Shown here: positions 23,715 through 35,486 of the stretch, piece after piece
Numbering within the stretch: position 1 is the first letter of the stretch
Layout: every line of letters starts with the position of its first letter
Source: Paramecium sonneborni
Taxonomy: Eukaryota > Ciliophora > Oligohymenophorea > Peniculida > Parameciidae
Assembly: GCA_905182985.1 (NCBI GenBank)
Contig: CAJJDN010000050.1
Span: 1-64,000, forward strand
DNA length: 64,000 bases
Reading direction: 5' to 3'
Notes under the pieces: generated by a model
The model's input: only the letters and a program-made list of their open reading frames with translations
Told to the model about the DNA's origin: nothing
Databases searched by the model: none
Program-made: the position numbers and the translations under genes

Positions 23715-26378
23715 TCAAAATTATGGCTGATTTAAATTATAATTATGCATAAGTTCTGGTATCAACTTTTTCATATAAGTTTCTTTTCTAAAAAAAGTTG
23801 AGTTCGGCTTAACAGTTTTATACAAATCTGGTTTGTGATGAGATTCTTTTTTTTTTGGTTAAATTGCATTTTTCAATAAAAGAAGGTTATTTATTGAATT
23901 ATTCAAAATATTTCTAAATACTATTTGTAAAGGATCTTCTCGTCATGCTAAAATAATTGAATTTTAATACTGTTTTTGAGATTATAAATCAAGAAGTCTT
24001 TTTGATTTACTCTTAGATCTTTCAATAAAATTGATTGAATTTTTTGAGGAAAAAGATTGATAGTTGTCATATACATTAACAAGATTTTCAATATTTCCCA
24101 AAGTCATTTTAGATTATCTTGGAGCCAAAGTTTAATTTTTTAATCTTCTTTAATTTAATCTAAGATTAGCTTTCAGTTTTTTTTTCTCTTCTTAGATTTA
24201 TAAAAGTGTAAAGCTAGAATAAAAATTGATGTTTTAAGCAACATTACTAATATTGAATTCACTATAGAAATCTGGATATTCTTTCAAGTGATCTATATCA
24301 CAAGCAATTTTAACATCTTCTAAAATATAATTATTAGCAGTATTTTTTGATTACTTTTCATTTCGATTCTAATTGATTTAATACTATTAAATTGAATTTT
24401 AAAGTAAATCAATATTAACTCTTTTTTTATCTTTTTTCCTTCTTTCAAATAATCTAATTCTACTATTTTGATGGCTAAAATATTCAAAAATGATGTTTTT
24501 ACGACTAGCTCTATAATGAAATACTGTGCAATTTCTTGCTATATGATGAGGTCTATCACATATGTAACATCTCAATTTTAAAGGTTTAAGATTATTTTCA
24601 ACCTCTAAGCAATCCTTCATATAATATAATTTTAGTAAATCACTTTCGAGAGGTTTTGCTGCTTCCCATAAATCATTTCTTTTTAAACTCATAACATTAA
24701 CAAAATCTACAGTTTTTGCAGAAGCACTTCTTGGCTTTCTACCAAAAAATCCAATTTCTCCAAAATATTCACCTTTTTATAAAGTTTTAACAAGAGTTTC
24801 TCTTTATGTAAGACATATATTAATCTATCCATTTTAGATAAAATAAACTTTATCATTGTCGAAAGAATTCTCTTTAAACACATATTCTTCAGGTCCCAAG
24901 ATTTATTCATTCAAAACGTAAACAAGTTTATTAATTAATTAAGGAGTAAATTCTTTACTGAATAATTAAACTTTATGTAAAATTCTTCCATTTAAAAGAC
25001 AAACGATTTCAGTTTTAAGATTAGCAGATAAACTCCTTAATACATATTACTCATAATTTCTTGCAATTTAAGCAGAACCAGCTAACCATTCTAAATAGTT
25101 TTTAACTCTACTCTACAATTCTTTAGGTATATTTTTTTATCTGATATATCTAGTTTGATTATATAAAATGAAACCTCACAATTTTAGAATTTTTAATTCT
25201 CTATTCTTAAATCTTCTCGTCTTCTCCTTCAATTATTTACATAAAACTAGACATGCTGTAACCAAAAATGCCTGAAGCCAAAACCATGGCAAATACTGCA
25301 AAAATCATTTCAGCTTATGTGTTTGCATTTATATCTCCATAACCAACTGTAATCATAGTTGTTACACTAAAATAAAAAGCTGAAATATATTTAATTTCCC
25401 AATCTGCATCAGCTATCCCATATTTTTTCATCCATGTAATGTTAACTTACTCATCAGTGTATTCTATAATATTCCAGATACAAGCTATCCAATGAGCTAT
25501 ACTAAGAATCATACAGGCAATTTTTAAAAATTAAATGATTGCTTAAAATGTTTATGCTAGTGTGAATGATTCTAAAATATTAACTATTTCAAATACCTTC
25601 AAGTTTTTACAATATTTTGCTTATTTTTAATACTCTTAGTAGTCTAATTATTTTTATGAATTTAAACAATCTTACTATTTTAAATAATTAAGTTTAAGAT
25701 TCATCTTCGCTAAACATTTAATCGTAAGGTAAAACTGCTAAGAAATCCAACCAAAACCATAATTTTAGATAATTAATTGCAATGAGTTTTCTATCGAATA
25801 TAATTTCACCTCTAATATAAAAATAGAGACAAATTAAGATACCTATAATAATATGCTAATTTAAAATTCAATATTAAATCAATATAAAAGAATACATCCA
25901 TACATTAATTAAAAGCTTAAAATCCTTCACTTAGTTCTACTGAATATGTTAAAACTAATGGTATTTGAATCATTTGTACGAATATAAATATCATACTTAT
26001 CAATTCCCAAAATATTCGAAAAGTTGAATTAGGGTTTGATACTTCATGTAAACCATATAAAAAGGATTTTAATTTTTTCCAATTAGAAATTTTAGATAAA
26101 TCAATGCTCTATCTATCTTACAAATAATAAATTATATCTCTGGCATCTTTATCATTTACACTTATGATTGTGATTAGTTGTCTCTATTATTAGATTTGCA
26201 CTTAAGTTATATCTTGAGCTTTGTCTTAAAATAATTAATTAAGGCCATACCTAAATATTCCAAGCATATTTCTTAGGTAACCTAAGTCATCCAGACTATA
26301 TATTGTAAATATAAAAAATTAATTACTTAGAAATAGATTATTAATTTCATCACAAATTATTCGAAATACTGAATTCAT
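23715..26378 (-). CDS. cyclic-nucleotide-binding-domain K+ channel (CNG/EAG superfamily)
   Basis: About 852 residues. Introns 25812-25842, 25572-25596, 25150-25174 and 23948-23970. In order: long cytosolic N-terminus; S1-S3; basic S4 (VRLFKFIKIIRLLRVLK); pore helix and K+ filter VTTMITVGYGDI; C-linker (QKNIPKELQSRVKNYLEWL); cyclic-nucleotide-binding domain with the phosphate cassette GEYFGEIGFFGRKPRSASAK retaining the key Arg; then a Cys/His motif CYICDRPHHIARNC of CX2CX4HX4C spacing. Such channels sit in the ciliary or cell membrane and set membrane potential and swimming behaviour. The start at 26378 is the first ATG after an in-frame TGA. The 3' end is uncertain: an A10 run (plus 23847-23856) probably has one extra base; without it the frame ends QPQF at 23715. 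Confidence 0.88.
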
Positions 26379-26811
26379 GTTGAATAATTCATTCGTAAAA
26401 TGATCATGGAATTTCTTGATGAATGCTACAAATAATCAAATCTATTTAACTATTTCAATTTTGGATATAAATCATGCAATTCAGAATTTAATAATTAAAG
26501 TTGTAAGTTATTTTTTATATAGTGATTTTGATTATAAAAAGTTAAGGTTCTCAAAGTTTGAAATCAGAACTAATAATAAATTTATTTGCATCTTATGTAA
26601 TAATTAACAAACTCGTAAACAAAAAAAATAATCAATTTAGTACTTAGTACTATTAATATAAATTAGAAATTGTACTTTAAGTAGAAATTGCTATATTTAT
26701 TGATTGAGTAAAGAATAAAAACTTTATGAAATAAATTTTATAGATTAAAAATAAATGATTTATTTAATTTACATTTTTATTTTGTGATATTATGTGTATA
26801 TATTTAATATA
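26379..26811. other. divergent intergenic region
   Basis: About 430 nt between the divergent K+ channel and membrane protein genes. It presumably carries both promoters. A + strand open run at 26416-26607 has no family resemblance. No defined motif was recognised. Confidence 0.5.
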
Positions 26812-28601
26812 ATGTTATCTTCAAATAATTAAGATGAAGCAATATTATCTGAAAGAAATGAATAAGAATTATTTCAAAGTGATTCTTCTTAAGAAGAGAA
26901 TGAATCTGAAAATTAATTGGATGAGGAGAATGAAAATGATAAAATTGAACCTGAAAATCATTCATTTTAAGAACAGTAACCTTAATTGAAAGATGAACAT
27001 AAAAAGAAAGAAATTAAAGAAACATGTTTAGAGAAATTAAAAGGCTATATTGGATTTGGCAATTTTTTAACCAGCTAAAAAATAGGTTATGTATTTTTCA
27101 TTCCAATATCAAGTAAATGGACTTTTAAAATGTAAGTCATAATTACACAATTAATTATTGCAACAGTGTCACTTGGTGTATTTTTTGGTATTAGATTTCT
27201 GGGCTAGGATATATTTAAAAATATTATTTAAGATTGGTCTAAGAAAAATTTTGCTAAATTATAATAAGAACAAATCCAATAAGTTTCTGAATAATTCATT
27301 ACGTTATGCTAAGTTACTTATATGAATGAAATTTAATTTGCATAAGTTATGAACGAAGTTTTTTAATAAAGAGTTATCTAATGGAATGAAAATCAACTTA
27401 TTTCAATGGATCAGAATTTAGATGAATATGCTAAATTTTATTAGTATACTTCAATTATTGATTATGCAACTTAGAGTTTTTCAACTTATATGCTTTTAAA
27501 TGATACAAATTTATCATAAAGTGATCTTTAATATTATTTAAGTACAAACTATTTAATGAAATATAATTATGTAACATTAACTTGCTCATTTTTTTGGATT
27601 TTCAAAAATGGTTTAATGGTATAATATCCTGGAATAAATGTTACAGATGTTTAGAAATTTAAAAATTATAGAAAAAATATAGATTAATTAAGTTAAGAAA
27701 CTTTAGAATTTGTTTTTGACAATGTTCTCTAAAATTATGTTCAAAGATCGATTTATCCAATTAAGAATTAAATGAATGAAATAATTGGAAATGTTTTCAT
27801 AGAAAGATTACCATAAAACTTTAAAGATTTATTCATGTTATTTGCAACTAGTGATTTACTAAATTATACAGTTGTAATCTCAAATTAAGATGGTAACATT
27901 GTCTACTAAAGTGTTCAAACCTCGAATTTTACAATCAATATTATTTAATAACTAATAGAATATCCTGATGAATAAAATATTTCAGATTTCAAGTTGGAGA
28001 AAAGTGGAAATTCTGATAATCCATATCGAATCTATAAAGGAGTTATAAATAAAACTATCCATTCTATTTCTATCATAAGATTAAACTTCATCATTATAAT
28101 GTAAAATTTATTATAATATATATTAGTGTATATCCTTATACATTACTCGAATAATAATTGCAGAACTAAGAAGAAGAATTCTATACATATGATAAGGAAT
28201 TTAATGAAAGATATCTAGCTGCTTGTATTGCCGCTCCTCTCATCTATATCATTTTAGTAGTTTTCTTTTTGGTTAGAGAAATAAAACCTTTAGAAGAAAT
28301 TACATTATCAGCTTAAATGTCCTTAAAAAAATCATAAGCTTTTGATGAAAAATCATTATCAAATATTAAAGGTAATGGATTAATCTCCCATTTAACTTCT
28401 TTATTCAGCAAATTAATGTTAGATTTGAATTAGCTTAAACTAGAAAAAAAGAAATAAATCATTGAATTTTATAATTCATAAACTTATCCAAAAAATAATA
28501 AAGTTAAAAATGTAGATGAAATTTTAAAAGAAATTGAAAAGATTAATATCGAATAAATTTAATCCTTATCCCCAATACAAATCCCAAATTATGAAGATTG
28601 A
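26812..28601 (+). CDS. two-pass membrane protein with Cache-like extracellular domain
   Basis: A 587-residue protein with one intron (28101-28126). An acidic cytosolic N-terminus of about 100 residues leads to TM1 (VIITQLIIATVSLGVFFGI). A large extracellular domain of about 310 residues follows, with Asn-glycosylation sequons and a PAS/Cache-like strand pattern (LNYTVVISNQDGNIVYQSVQ). TM2 is LAACIAAPLIYIILVVFFLV, immediately followed by REIKPLEEITLSAQMSLKKS, which resembles the start of a HAMP linker. The cytosolic tail is short, about 110 residues, with no kinase or cyclase. The layout is that of a sensory receptor stripped of its output domain or acting through a partner. The ligand is unknown; the Cache assignment is by topology only. 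Confidence 0.65.
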
Positions 28602-28632
28602 AAATTATTTAAATGTTCATACTAATATTTTA

Positions 28633-28939
28633 TCATAATAAATCAGGTTGTTGTGGGTATTGATTCGTTTTTTATTATTATTATAATGCAGAATTTTATA
28701 ACCTTTATTGCGATTACATTTATTACAAAGCATATTATTATAAAATTTAAGGTTATTAATAATACTATTATTATTATTTTTATTATTATTATTATTTATC
28801 ATCCATATTTATTAAATCTAAAGATGAAACTTATGGTAATTGAATTTATTATATTGGCTGCTATTATATTTATAGAATAGGTTATTTTTACTATTATTAT
28901 TAATATTATTATTATTACTATTATTATTATTATTATTAA

Positions 28940-28988
<49 letters not shown>

Positions 28989-31769
28989 ATTAATATTATT
29001 ATTATTATTATTACTATTATTATTATTATTAATATAAATTAACATCTTTAAAGAAATCTTAATAATCATCAGCCTATTAAGGTTATTACTATTGTAAAAA
29101 TTATAAGTTTGATGTATTTTATTTCTGAACTTCAAAATTTGATTAATGATGTTTAAAATTCTACATTTTTGATAAACAATATTATGCTTAAACAGAATCA
29201 AATTTTTCTTTATCAACTTTTTTGACTTCAATTACATAATAACTTGACACAGGCCTATGATCGCTATCTAAACATTCATTTCTTTTATAAAATCGCTATG
29301 AACAAATCAATTCTTCTTTACAACCAACTAAAATTCGATCACACCATGAAGGGGTTCTCAATTTTTTAGAAGTATCATAAATTTGACAATTTTTGTCATA
29401 TTTATAGGTTGGCAAAAAGTTGATACTACCTTCCTAATAGTTTTGAAGGTATTAATTTTTATTTTTACTTTTTCCTAATTAATCTTAATTAAGTAAATAA
29501 GCTAATTTAGCTTTTGCATTAGGACAATTTTGATTTTAAGAAATCAATTATTGATAATGTTTAATTTGTTCAATAACTTCTTGATATGATAAATCGATTC
29601 TAAAATTCATATCACCAAAAAAAAATGAATAATCGAGATTGCTTAAATTAATTTTAGATTTAGAATTTTAGAATGCTCTTTAATGAATTTCATCAATATC
29701 TGATAATCTTTGCTAACATTATTTGTTACCAGATGTTAAATGGCAACAAGTAAAACCTAACTAAATAAATTATAAATATAATATTACATGAGAATCATCA
29801 AATTTAAATTTAATAGAAACTCCTCCTTTATTTCCCAAAGTTCCCCCTAAACCTGTTTTTACTACATCTGTATCAATTTGAGTTATTCTAGAAATTTAGG
29901 ATTTCTTAACATAAATTGCCATATATAAACCGACCAAATCAGATTCTCCAATTTTTGTATAGGATTCAATTTTTTATAAATTGGCTTAAAACAATTAATC
30001 CCACAATTAAAGTGTTTTTTCATTACTCATTATAACAATGTTTTGAGGATTTAAGTCGACAATCTCTTGCAAACCAAAGACTATAATATCTGGATTAGAT
30101 TGCTCTTAAAAATTTAATATATTATTTGAAAAATCATTTGTAATAGGATTATTACCACCAACATTCCATGTTGTTAATAATATTGAAATTTCACTATTAG
30201 TACAAAAATGTTTTTCTTATTTAGTGATCCATGCATCAAAGTGCGTTTAGGATGTTGAACCTAACAACAATTAATTAATAGTGTTTTATTTAGTATCATC
30301 TTCAAATTATCTATTATAAAATCTTTCAATATTATTATATCCATCTTTGAGCATTCCCATAAATCCTCTCTTACCTTCTCTTGCCATTTCAGATACTGTA
30401 CTTCCAGATCCTGAATATATGAAACTTAACATATCTCCATTATTAGCCCACATATTTTTATATTTGATAATCAAATCATGCAATAATTTCTTATTATTTT
30501 CATCAAAATAATTAAGAATATCAGGATTACTTGATAATTACAGATTTAAAATTTTTAAAGATCTATCCAAATTATAAAGACAGAGTTTACTCATAAATAA
30601 ATTAGTTCTATCTAAACAATCTAAACAATTAATTCTAAAAACTCCATTTTATTTAGCAATTATTTATTTATCTTTTTCTATGTAGCATTAAAATTTATCT
30701 AACGTTTATTCATGCTAATAAATATAAGAATTGAGTCCAGTAGATTTACCATTTTTTACAAAGGAATGAAAATCAAGATATTAATAATTAACATGATCTA
30801 ATTGAGCTTTCTAAAATTGATAATAGAAGTTATCAGTTAATAATTATTCTATTTATCTGCTATTTTACATCAAATTAATGCAAAATATTTTTCCATATCG
30901 TCTTAAAAGATTAAAATGTTTGATAAATGCAGCTGATGTTAATTCTTTTGATCGAGTTAATTTAATATTAGAAACACTATCCTGATTCCAAAATAGAGGC
31001 ACTGAACCTCTTATAACAGCAAAACTAATTAAAATTGAACCTGAAATGAGTATTTATTCTGTTTCTACAAAATTAGCCACATGTCCATCATCATTGACTC
31101 CTCTTGAATAATAACGTGTTCCTCCCATAAATCTACTTCTTCTAGAAATCAAGACTACAGTAATAAGTTATTTATCAATATAGGAATCTATTTATTCAAC
31201 ATAACCTTGAATGATTGGAAGTTGCCAACTAGAAGAAATTTTATTCTCTCTAAAAGGACTAAGGAGTTTGTTGTTCCAGACAAAGCTATTCTCATATTTT
31301 TAGAAATGTCTTGCAAGAGTTATATCACCATTGATAGAAAAATAAAATCCTTATTACAATAGTTTTTTTTGATTGCTCAAGCTTTCCAAGATATCTTTAT
31401 TGTTATTAGGATTATTGTCCTCTAATTAAAAATACATTTTACTTCAATTGCAATATAAGACACTTGGTCAATATGATAAATGATTTGATCCTGGATTGTA
31501 GCAACTTTTGTACATTCTTCAACAAGCACTATAAATGATTTATTATAAGTTTTAAAGATTCCTAAAATGTATGAACATCTCTTATCTCCTTTAATCTTTC
31601 CTTCATTTTCTGAATGTTTAGGAGATTCTTCAATAATTGAAGAAGATCTATGAAATTTTAGCTAAGTGTTTAAAAATGGCAAATCTGATTTAATCTAATG
31701 ATAGAAATATTAACTTACAATTATGGCATTCTGATATGCAGTTAGCTAAAACAATTTCAAATTAGTCAT
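28633..31769 (-). CDS. synaptojanin-like phosphoinositide phosphatase (SAC + 5-phosphatase) with polyglutamine tail
   Basis: About 1028 residues. Introns 31695-31718 and 29761-29787. The SAC domain (residues about 40-480) has [28 protein letters not shown] and the CX5R(T) catalytic loop in [10 protein letters not shown]. The 5-phosphatase domain (about 540-830) has [46 protein letters not shown] and SDHRPV. Together these strip phosphates from PI(4,5)P2 and related lipids during endocytic uncoating. The C-terminal about 195 residues are extremely Gln-rich because an (ATT)n run at about 28886-29035 is (TAA/TAG)n in frame; no in-frame TGA occurs until 28633-28635. A one-base deletion in the T4 run at 31437-31440 breaks the frame; restoring it makes the length a multiple of three. 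Confidence 0.9.
28880..29036. repeat. ATT/TAA trinucleotide repeat, coding for polyglutamine on the minus strand
   Basis: Almost uninterrupted ATT/TTA triplets. On the minus strand, in the frame of the 5-phosphatase domain, they read as Gln (TAA, occasionally TAG) with a few Tyr (TAT): counted from the N-terminal side Y-Q12-Y-Q-Y-Q16-Y-Q10-Y-Q5-K. In a standard code this would look like a noncoding microsatellite. Confidence 0.9.
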
Positions 31770-31798
31770 TTAATATAGATTATGTATATTAATAATAA

Positions 31799-32544
31799 TC
31801 AATTAAGTTTCTTAGAAAACTAATACCTATGTTTTCCATTCTTTAACAATTCAAATAATTTATTAGGATGATGAGAATCATCATTTGATAAAGAAGAGTC
31901 TAAAGATGTTTCATTGCTTTCGAACTCAAATATTTATTGAAGTTACCCTTTCGTCAGTTAGTGATGAGATGGTTTCTTATGTAGGAACATGAATATTCTT
32001 GGTTAATTCTTGGAATTTATAGAAATGATGATGTTTTTACTATTTTCCTAGTCTTTCTTATACAATTATCACTTGCATATTTTCACATTGTTTAGAAAGT
32101 GTATTTTTCTATCTTTTCAATTCATGAATTTCAGATTGTAATAAACAATTATCTTCTTTATATTGATTTAAATCATTTAGGATTCTTCTTCTTTCATCTT
32201 CCCATCTTCTTTATCCATTTTTAAAAATATTTGTATTAATCTATGAAAGTTAAATAATATACTTGAATTGGTTAAGTATGATATTATATTTATTTAGTTA
32301 CAAATTCTATGAATGGTAATAAATGTTTGGATTAATTGAAATATTATTCAAATAATTAGATCTGCTGTTATGATTAAACATTTTCATTAATATTATGTTA
32401 TGAAGTACTTCTATGTTTAAGTATGCCATATTAATAATTTTATTGAATATCAAACTTCAAATTATTGCTCATAGATTTGGGAATGGTAGTTTCCTTTGAT
32501 TTCTATTTTCTTAACTCTTAATGTAGGGAAACACTTACTTGCAT
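31799..32544 (-). CDS. small coiled-coil protein, unknown
   Basis: About 233-240 residues. A 22-nt intron (32241-32262) joins an N-terminal half (LFEQYFNQSKHLLPFIEF) to a coiled coil (WEDERRRILNDLNQYKEDN then CLLQSEIHELKRQKNTLSKQ). A TGA near 31932 interrupts the frame; it is removed either by a 22-nt intron ending GAG (31925-31946) or by assuming one extra base. Both give a length divisible by three. A Ser/His/Asp-rich C-terminus ends HRYQFSKKLN. It lies 29 nt upstream of the synaptojanin gene on the same strand. No family recognised. Confidence 0.6.
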
Positions 32545-32655
32545 AATTGATTCCTGAGGATTTTGGTGTTGTTTAATTCATAATTTAAATTTGTAATTGT
32601 TAATTCAATAATAAATAAATATTTTCGAACCAAATTTGAATCTGAAAATTACAAA

Positions 32656-35427
32656 ATGAAAATACCTTTTTAAATACAACAATATTTCTCTAGTAAATAA
32701 GCTTAGCATCACAAATTGTTAGATGAAGAGTCTGAATAACTTCATAAGATGATCATTAAGGAGATTGATATTGATTCAAATATGTGTAAAAAATAAACTT
32801 AATTAATACTTGGTGATACTCCTGTTTATTTTCCTCATAAACCTTATGAAGTATAAAAGATTTATATGGAAAGCGTGATAAAATCATTAAATAAAAAATA
32901 GAATGCATTGTATATTATTAAAATCAATTAAGATTAGATTGGAATCACCAACAGGTACAGGTAAAACTTTATCTTTACTATGTGCATCTTTAGCATGGTT
33001 AAAAAAGAATAGAAAAGAGTAATTGAATTCTGAACAACCTAAAAATATTAAAATTATTTATTCTTCAAGAACTCATGCACAATTAAAATAAGTAGCTATG
33101 GAATTGAAGAAAACTGTTTATAAACCTAATGTTTCTATTCTTGGATCAAGAGATTAATATTGTATTAGAGGTGATTTTAGTATGATTAAAGGGACTATTT
33201 TAAATTAAAGTTGCCGAAAATCAGTCAAAGCTAATTAATGTTAATTTTATAAAAAAGATCATTTACTTTTAATGGCTTAAAATTATAGTACATTAATTAG
33301 TAGTTTAGAAGAAGCAAAGTAATTTGGATATAAAAATAAATTATGTCCTTATTATTTTGAGAGACAACGTCTTGATTATGCTGATCTAATACTTTTACCT
33401 TATAATTATTTATTAGAAAAAGAATTTTAAGATGTTGTTTAAATAGAAGATTCTATTTTAATATTTGATGAAGCACATAATGTATAATCAACTGCTGAAG
33501 ATGGATCTTCATTTCTTATTACACATAACAATATTATTGAAGCAGAAAAAGATCTTGAAAAATGGATTGATGAACTTGAATCAGTTTCAGTCTTTTATGA
33601 TTAATTAAGAACTAAATTGAATTCAGCTAAAATCTCATCTGAATTAAAAGAATATCGATCTATTATGATTACTATTAGAGTATTTGCTTAATATTTAGAA
33701 TTATTTAAAAAAAATCAAGAATTTGTTAATTCTGATAAAGATGAGAGATATATGATTTTAGATGCTAGATAAATTTAATCTATGATTTTTGATAATACAT
33801 AAGATAAAGAAAATACTTTTAGATTATGGTCTGATAATTCATAAACTAATTATGCTAAAGGTGTTAATAAAAATAATTTTGCTAAATATTTAATTCATTG
33901 TACTGTTTTAATAGAAGTAATGGGTGAATTATCTTAAATTCCAGGTTATCATTTTGAATCTTGGGTTAAATTTATGAAAAATGTTTTTGATTTAATAAAA
34001 GTCGATGATGAAAGAGAAAAATAAAAACTTTCATTAAACTCTTTATAAAATGAGTTTAATTAATATAAATTATCTTTTTTAATAGATTAATCTAATCAAT
34101 TATCAATTAATATGTGGTGTTTAGAACCATCACTTGCTTTTTAAAGACTTTGTAATAAAAGTATTTATTCAATTTTATTAACATCTGGTACACTTACACC
34201 AATGGCATCATGGGTTTGTGAATTAAGATAACCTTTTGATGTTTAATTGGTAAATGAACATATTATTGATCTTAATAAAAATCTTAGAGTTTATTAACAT
34301 AAATCGTTTGATTTTTCTTATAATTAGAGGAATAATGAAGAATAAATTGGTAGATTTGGAGTTACCTTATTAAATTTCTGTTAAATAATACCTAATGGAA
34401 TACTTGTTATATTTTCATCTTATAGTTTAATGAATAAATTTAGAAGCAAATGGACATATAATAAATTAATAACTCGATTATGTGAAATAAAAGCATGTTT
34501 ATGGGAACCTTAATAAAGTACTGAAATGTAGAACGTTTTTGATACATATAAATAAAAAGCTAAAAAAGGTGCAATAATGTTTGCAGTTCATAGAGGAAAA
34601 GTAGCAGAAGGAATTGATTTTTCAGATGAATTATGTAGAGCTATTTTTTTAGTGGGAGTTCCTTATCCACCTAAATAAGATAATCGACTACTAGAAAAAA
34701 TGGGTTATTTAGATAAATTATTTAATGATCCAGAATTTAATAATTAATAAAGAATAAGAAGTTCTGAATGGTATACTTAATAAGCCATTCGTGCTACAAA
34801 TTAAGCTATGGGAAGAGTTATTAGACATATAAATGATTATGGGTATGAAATATAATTAATATTATTTTTAGTATTGTTTTTCTATGTGATAAAAGATTTG
34901 AATACAAAGACATTAAATAAGGATTATCAAAATGGGTATAACCAGCTATCTAACCTTGGATTAATGATGATGATGTAATGAAATAAACTAAAGAATTTTA
35001 CAATAGAACCACAACTATTTAAGAATAATGTATCAAAGAATAAATATGTTAAAAACCAATTTAAGAATAAGAAGTTAAGAAAAGATAACTTCAATTCTTT
35101 GGTTTATAAAATAAAAACGATAAACTTAGTGATGAATTCTAATAAAAAATATCAAAATTTGATAATAAATCAACAGAAAAATAATATATAAATTTAAAGA
35201 CTTATGAAATGAATCAACTACCTTAAAATAAATAATTAAAACTAAATAATTCTAACTCATTAAAAATATTAGATAAATAATAATTTGATGAAAATTGTAA
35301 TTATTTTAATTCTGATTCTACTCACATGTAATAAATATCATCTAAAATGATTGTTGATAATTAAAATATTGAACAAATAGAATTCAAATAGAAAAAGCTT
35401 TGTATAAAATTAAAAAATAAAAAATGA
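32656..35427 (+). CDS. RTEL1-like iron-sulfur DEAH DNA helicase
   Basis: A 904-residue XPD-family helicase; introns 32910-32937 and 34843-34871. Motifs in order: Q-motif region [18 protein letters not shown], Walker [15 protein letters not shown], Ia [22 protein letters not shown] starting the four-Cys Fe-S site (DQYC, QSC, NQC, KLCPYY), DEAH box IFDEAHNV, and C-terminal motifs [48 protein letters not shown]. The Ia and Fe-S contexts match RTEL1 better than FANCJ, DDX11 or XPD. RTEL1 dismantles D-loops, G-quadruplexes and telomere loops in the nucleus. No harmonin-like or RING domain follows; the last 190 residues are Gln/Asn/Lys-rich. The start is the ATG before the conserved N-terminus. It ends 59 nt from the convergent ribosomal gene. 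Confidence 0.88.
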
Positions 35428-35486
35428 AATTGAGTCTTATTATTTATTTTTTTTGATCTATGATTATTATACTCTTTTTATTTATT

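Noticed and set aside
26416..26607. 63-codon + strand open frame upstream of the Cache-like gene
   Set aside because: It sits in the divergent intergenic region, has no recognisable domain, and the opposite strand carries the end of the K+ channel 5' region.
28880..29036. Noncoding microsatellite
   Set aside because: Phase checking from the conserved SDHRPV end of the phosphatase shows the repeat is in frame and uninterrupted by TGA, so it is treated as coding.
28653..29231. Poly-Asn (minus) and poly-Ile (plus) frames across the ATT repeat
   Set aside because: They are other frames of the TAA repeat. Only the Gln frame is continuous with the 5-phosphatase domain and free of TGA to a sensible end.
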